Assembly: GCA_002794735.1 (NCBI GenBank) | Contig: NBAZ01000007.1 | Span: 310,001-374,000 of the forward strand | Direction of reading: 5' to 3' | DNA from: Pyrrhoderma lamaoense | Taxonomy: Eukaryota > Basidiomycota > Agaricomycetes > Hymenochaetales > Hymenochaetaceae | Length of the DNA: 64,000 nucleotides | Shown here: piece after piece, positions 62,601 to 64,000 of the stretch | Layout of the letters: each line of letters starts with the position of its first letter | Numbering within the stretch: the stretch's first letter is position 1 | Translations under genes and position numbers: made by a program | Notes under the pieces: generated by a model | What the model saw: only the letters and a program-made list of their open reading frames with translations | Databases searched by the model: none | Told to the model about the DNA's origin: nothing

Positions 62601-64000
62601 CTTCCTCCCTCACACAAAAATTATCTAAAACGCAGACGACAAACCTAGAAGGACGAACGAACGAACAACCAACCAACCAAATAAACAAGTATATATGGCT
62701 TTCTCTGAGAGTAAGTCTAAAGTATATAGAAGTAAAAAAACGTTTCTCAGTGGATGGTAGACCGACCAGAGGTCCACCCGTCCACCTTGTTGCAGATTAT
62801 ATTAAAGTAGTACTTATATGAGTTCGTACTTATAGGAATCTAGTGAACGAGAACGAGAGAGAGATGTGTAGAGAGGGAACAACGAGAAAGCGAGAAAAGA
62901 TGGAGACGGAGACGGAGACGGAAAGGGAGAGAGAAGTATAATAAATAATAATAGACGTTTATTTTTAAAAAGAAAAAAAAAGAGAGATAGAGAGAGAGGG
63001 TGCAGATATTAACGAGAGACGGAATTAAAGATCAAAGACCTTCCAAGACTTTTTTGTTTTTCAAATATGTATCATTTGAATTAGTGATTATAAAGAGGGG
63101 GGGTGAAAGGAAAAAGGGGGGGAGGGGAAGAGAAGTTAGGAAACAATGAGATTTTTTAGGTACCGCCAAGGACTCACGCCTCAAAACAGTCGGAGTCGTA
63201 AGCACTTGGGATATTGGAGGAGAAAAAAAGAGCTTGTATGATCGGATGCATGTATATATATGTACAAGTTTGGATAACATTGGGATAAACGAGATGGATA
63301 AAGGATAGGTAGGTAGGTATTAGTTAAGGCAGAGAGAGAGAAAGGGAGAGAGAGAAAGAGGATTCTGAGGCTGCATTAAACATACACAGGGGTAGGAAAG
63401 CAGTGTAAGAGGGGACCAAAGACGGAATTAGAAAGATAGGAGTGCGAAAAAAAAGAGAGGAAAAAGGAAGACGATCATGATGAAGAGGGGTATGTACTAA
63501 ATTGTGGTTATAGTTGTAGCAGTAGGTAATATGTACACTTCAAGAAAAAGAGAAAAAGGGATAAGCTAATTTTGGAATCGATTGACGGTTGTGTAGTTGA
63601 AATGTTGCGAGCCATGAGAAATGCAAGACAAATGAGAAAGGGGATGGAACCAGACAAAGACTTTAATAATGACAAGAGAGCAAGTGAGAAAGACAATAAC
63701 TAAAAAAAATAACGGAGAGGAGGGGCTTTAATGAAACAATAAAACAAATCCAAAGCTGTCGAGTGAAACTGGGAAATATCCTTGACAGTGGTAGACCAAA
63801 GAAAAAAAAAGAAGGATAGAGAAACCAGAAAAAATATTGCCGTTAAAGAAACGACAAACAACGTCCAAGAACCAGATGGTACACAAAGGGGAACAAAAAA
63901 ATATTACCCAGTCCATCCCAAAAGATACAAATGACGAGATTGATATATGATACAACAGTCGAATAAAAGAGTAGCCTTGGTAGCCGAGACCCGGAAGCCA
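59663..64000. other. 4.3-kb gene-poor, low-complexity region
   Basis: No frame shows family motifs or splice-compatible exons. It contains AT-rich sequence to about 61300; simple repeats (GTATGT-type at 61911-61975, CATCATCAC-type at 62173-62194, GAGACG triplet repeats at about 62902-62921); and from about 62830 a strongly purine-rich plus strand (GGGAGAGAGAGAAAGAGG at about 63343-63360). The last kilobase is therefore pyrimidine-rich on the minus strand, which in this window marks leaders or long untranslated regions, so a minus-strand gene may begin or end beyond the window. Confidence 0.5.
62340..62420. repeat. AT-rich short direct repeats
   Basis: The 16-mer ACAATAAATTGAATAA occurs twice (62340 and about 62404), separated by TATAGTAT-type units (ATAGTATAGTATTAAGTATA). 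Confidence 0.75.

Overview
The window is nuclear DNA from a filamentous basidiomycete, most likely an Agaricomycete. Genes carry many short GT-AG introns (mostly about 50-70 nt, with a few very small exons), spacing is compact, and several families point that way: a RAP1-type Myb protein, a dual hybrid histidine kinase, a DUF6534-like seven-helix membrane protein and a WW-like multi-pass membrane protein. The species cannot be told from the sequence. Nothing bacterial, viral or plasmid-like is visible, and no CRISPR array, rRNA, tRNA or intact transposon was found.

Layout. 1-10114, plus strand: a small cupin, glycogen phosphorylase, a RAP1-like telomere protein and a large orphan protein. 11355-20630, minus strand: a C2-domain protein, a cyclase-family hydrolase, the PRP4 splicing kinase and a DLT1-like membrane protein. 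20831-29078, plus strand: the FIG4 phosphoinositide phosphatase, the RAD7 repair factor and a WW-like membrane protein. 29079-31529 has no supportable gene. 31530-44189, minus strand: a small orphan, the lariat debranching enzyme DBR1 and an 8.6 kb dual hybrid histidine kinase. 44784-47929, plus: an intracellular-type GH3 beta-glucosidase. 49655-50236, minus: a BET1-like SNARE. 50620-54937, plus: a DUF6534-like protein and shugoshin. 55407-57587, minus: a 709-residue orphan. 58903-59662, plus: a small dual-specificity phosphatase. 59663-64000 is low-complexity and purine-skewed with no gene that I can support.

There is no biosynthetic cluster or operon-like system; this is a housekeeping neighbourhood. 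It holds genes for RNA processing (PRP4, DBR1), chromosome and telomere biology (RAP1-like, shugoshin, RAD7), membrane traffic and lipid signalling (FIG4, BET1, DLT1-like, C2), carbohydrate use (glycogen phosphorylase, GH3) and environmental sensing (the dual histidine kinase). The kinase is the most unusual protein: it has two complete kinase-receiver modules in one chain.

A technical point affects every reader. At least eleven sites in six otherwise well-conserved genes need one missing base to keep the conserved frame. Most lie beside short homopolymers, and every one is a deletion. This is the signature of uncorrected long-read assembly, so I treat these genes as functional, not as pseudogenes. 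Five genes that I spliced and length-checked completely (C2, PRP4, DLT1, DBR1, BET1) are clean.
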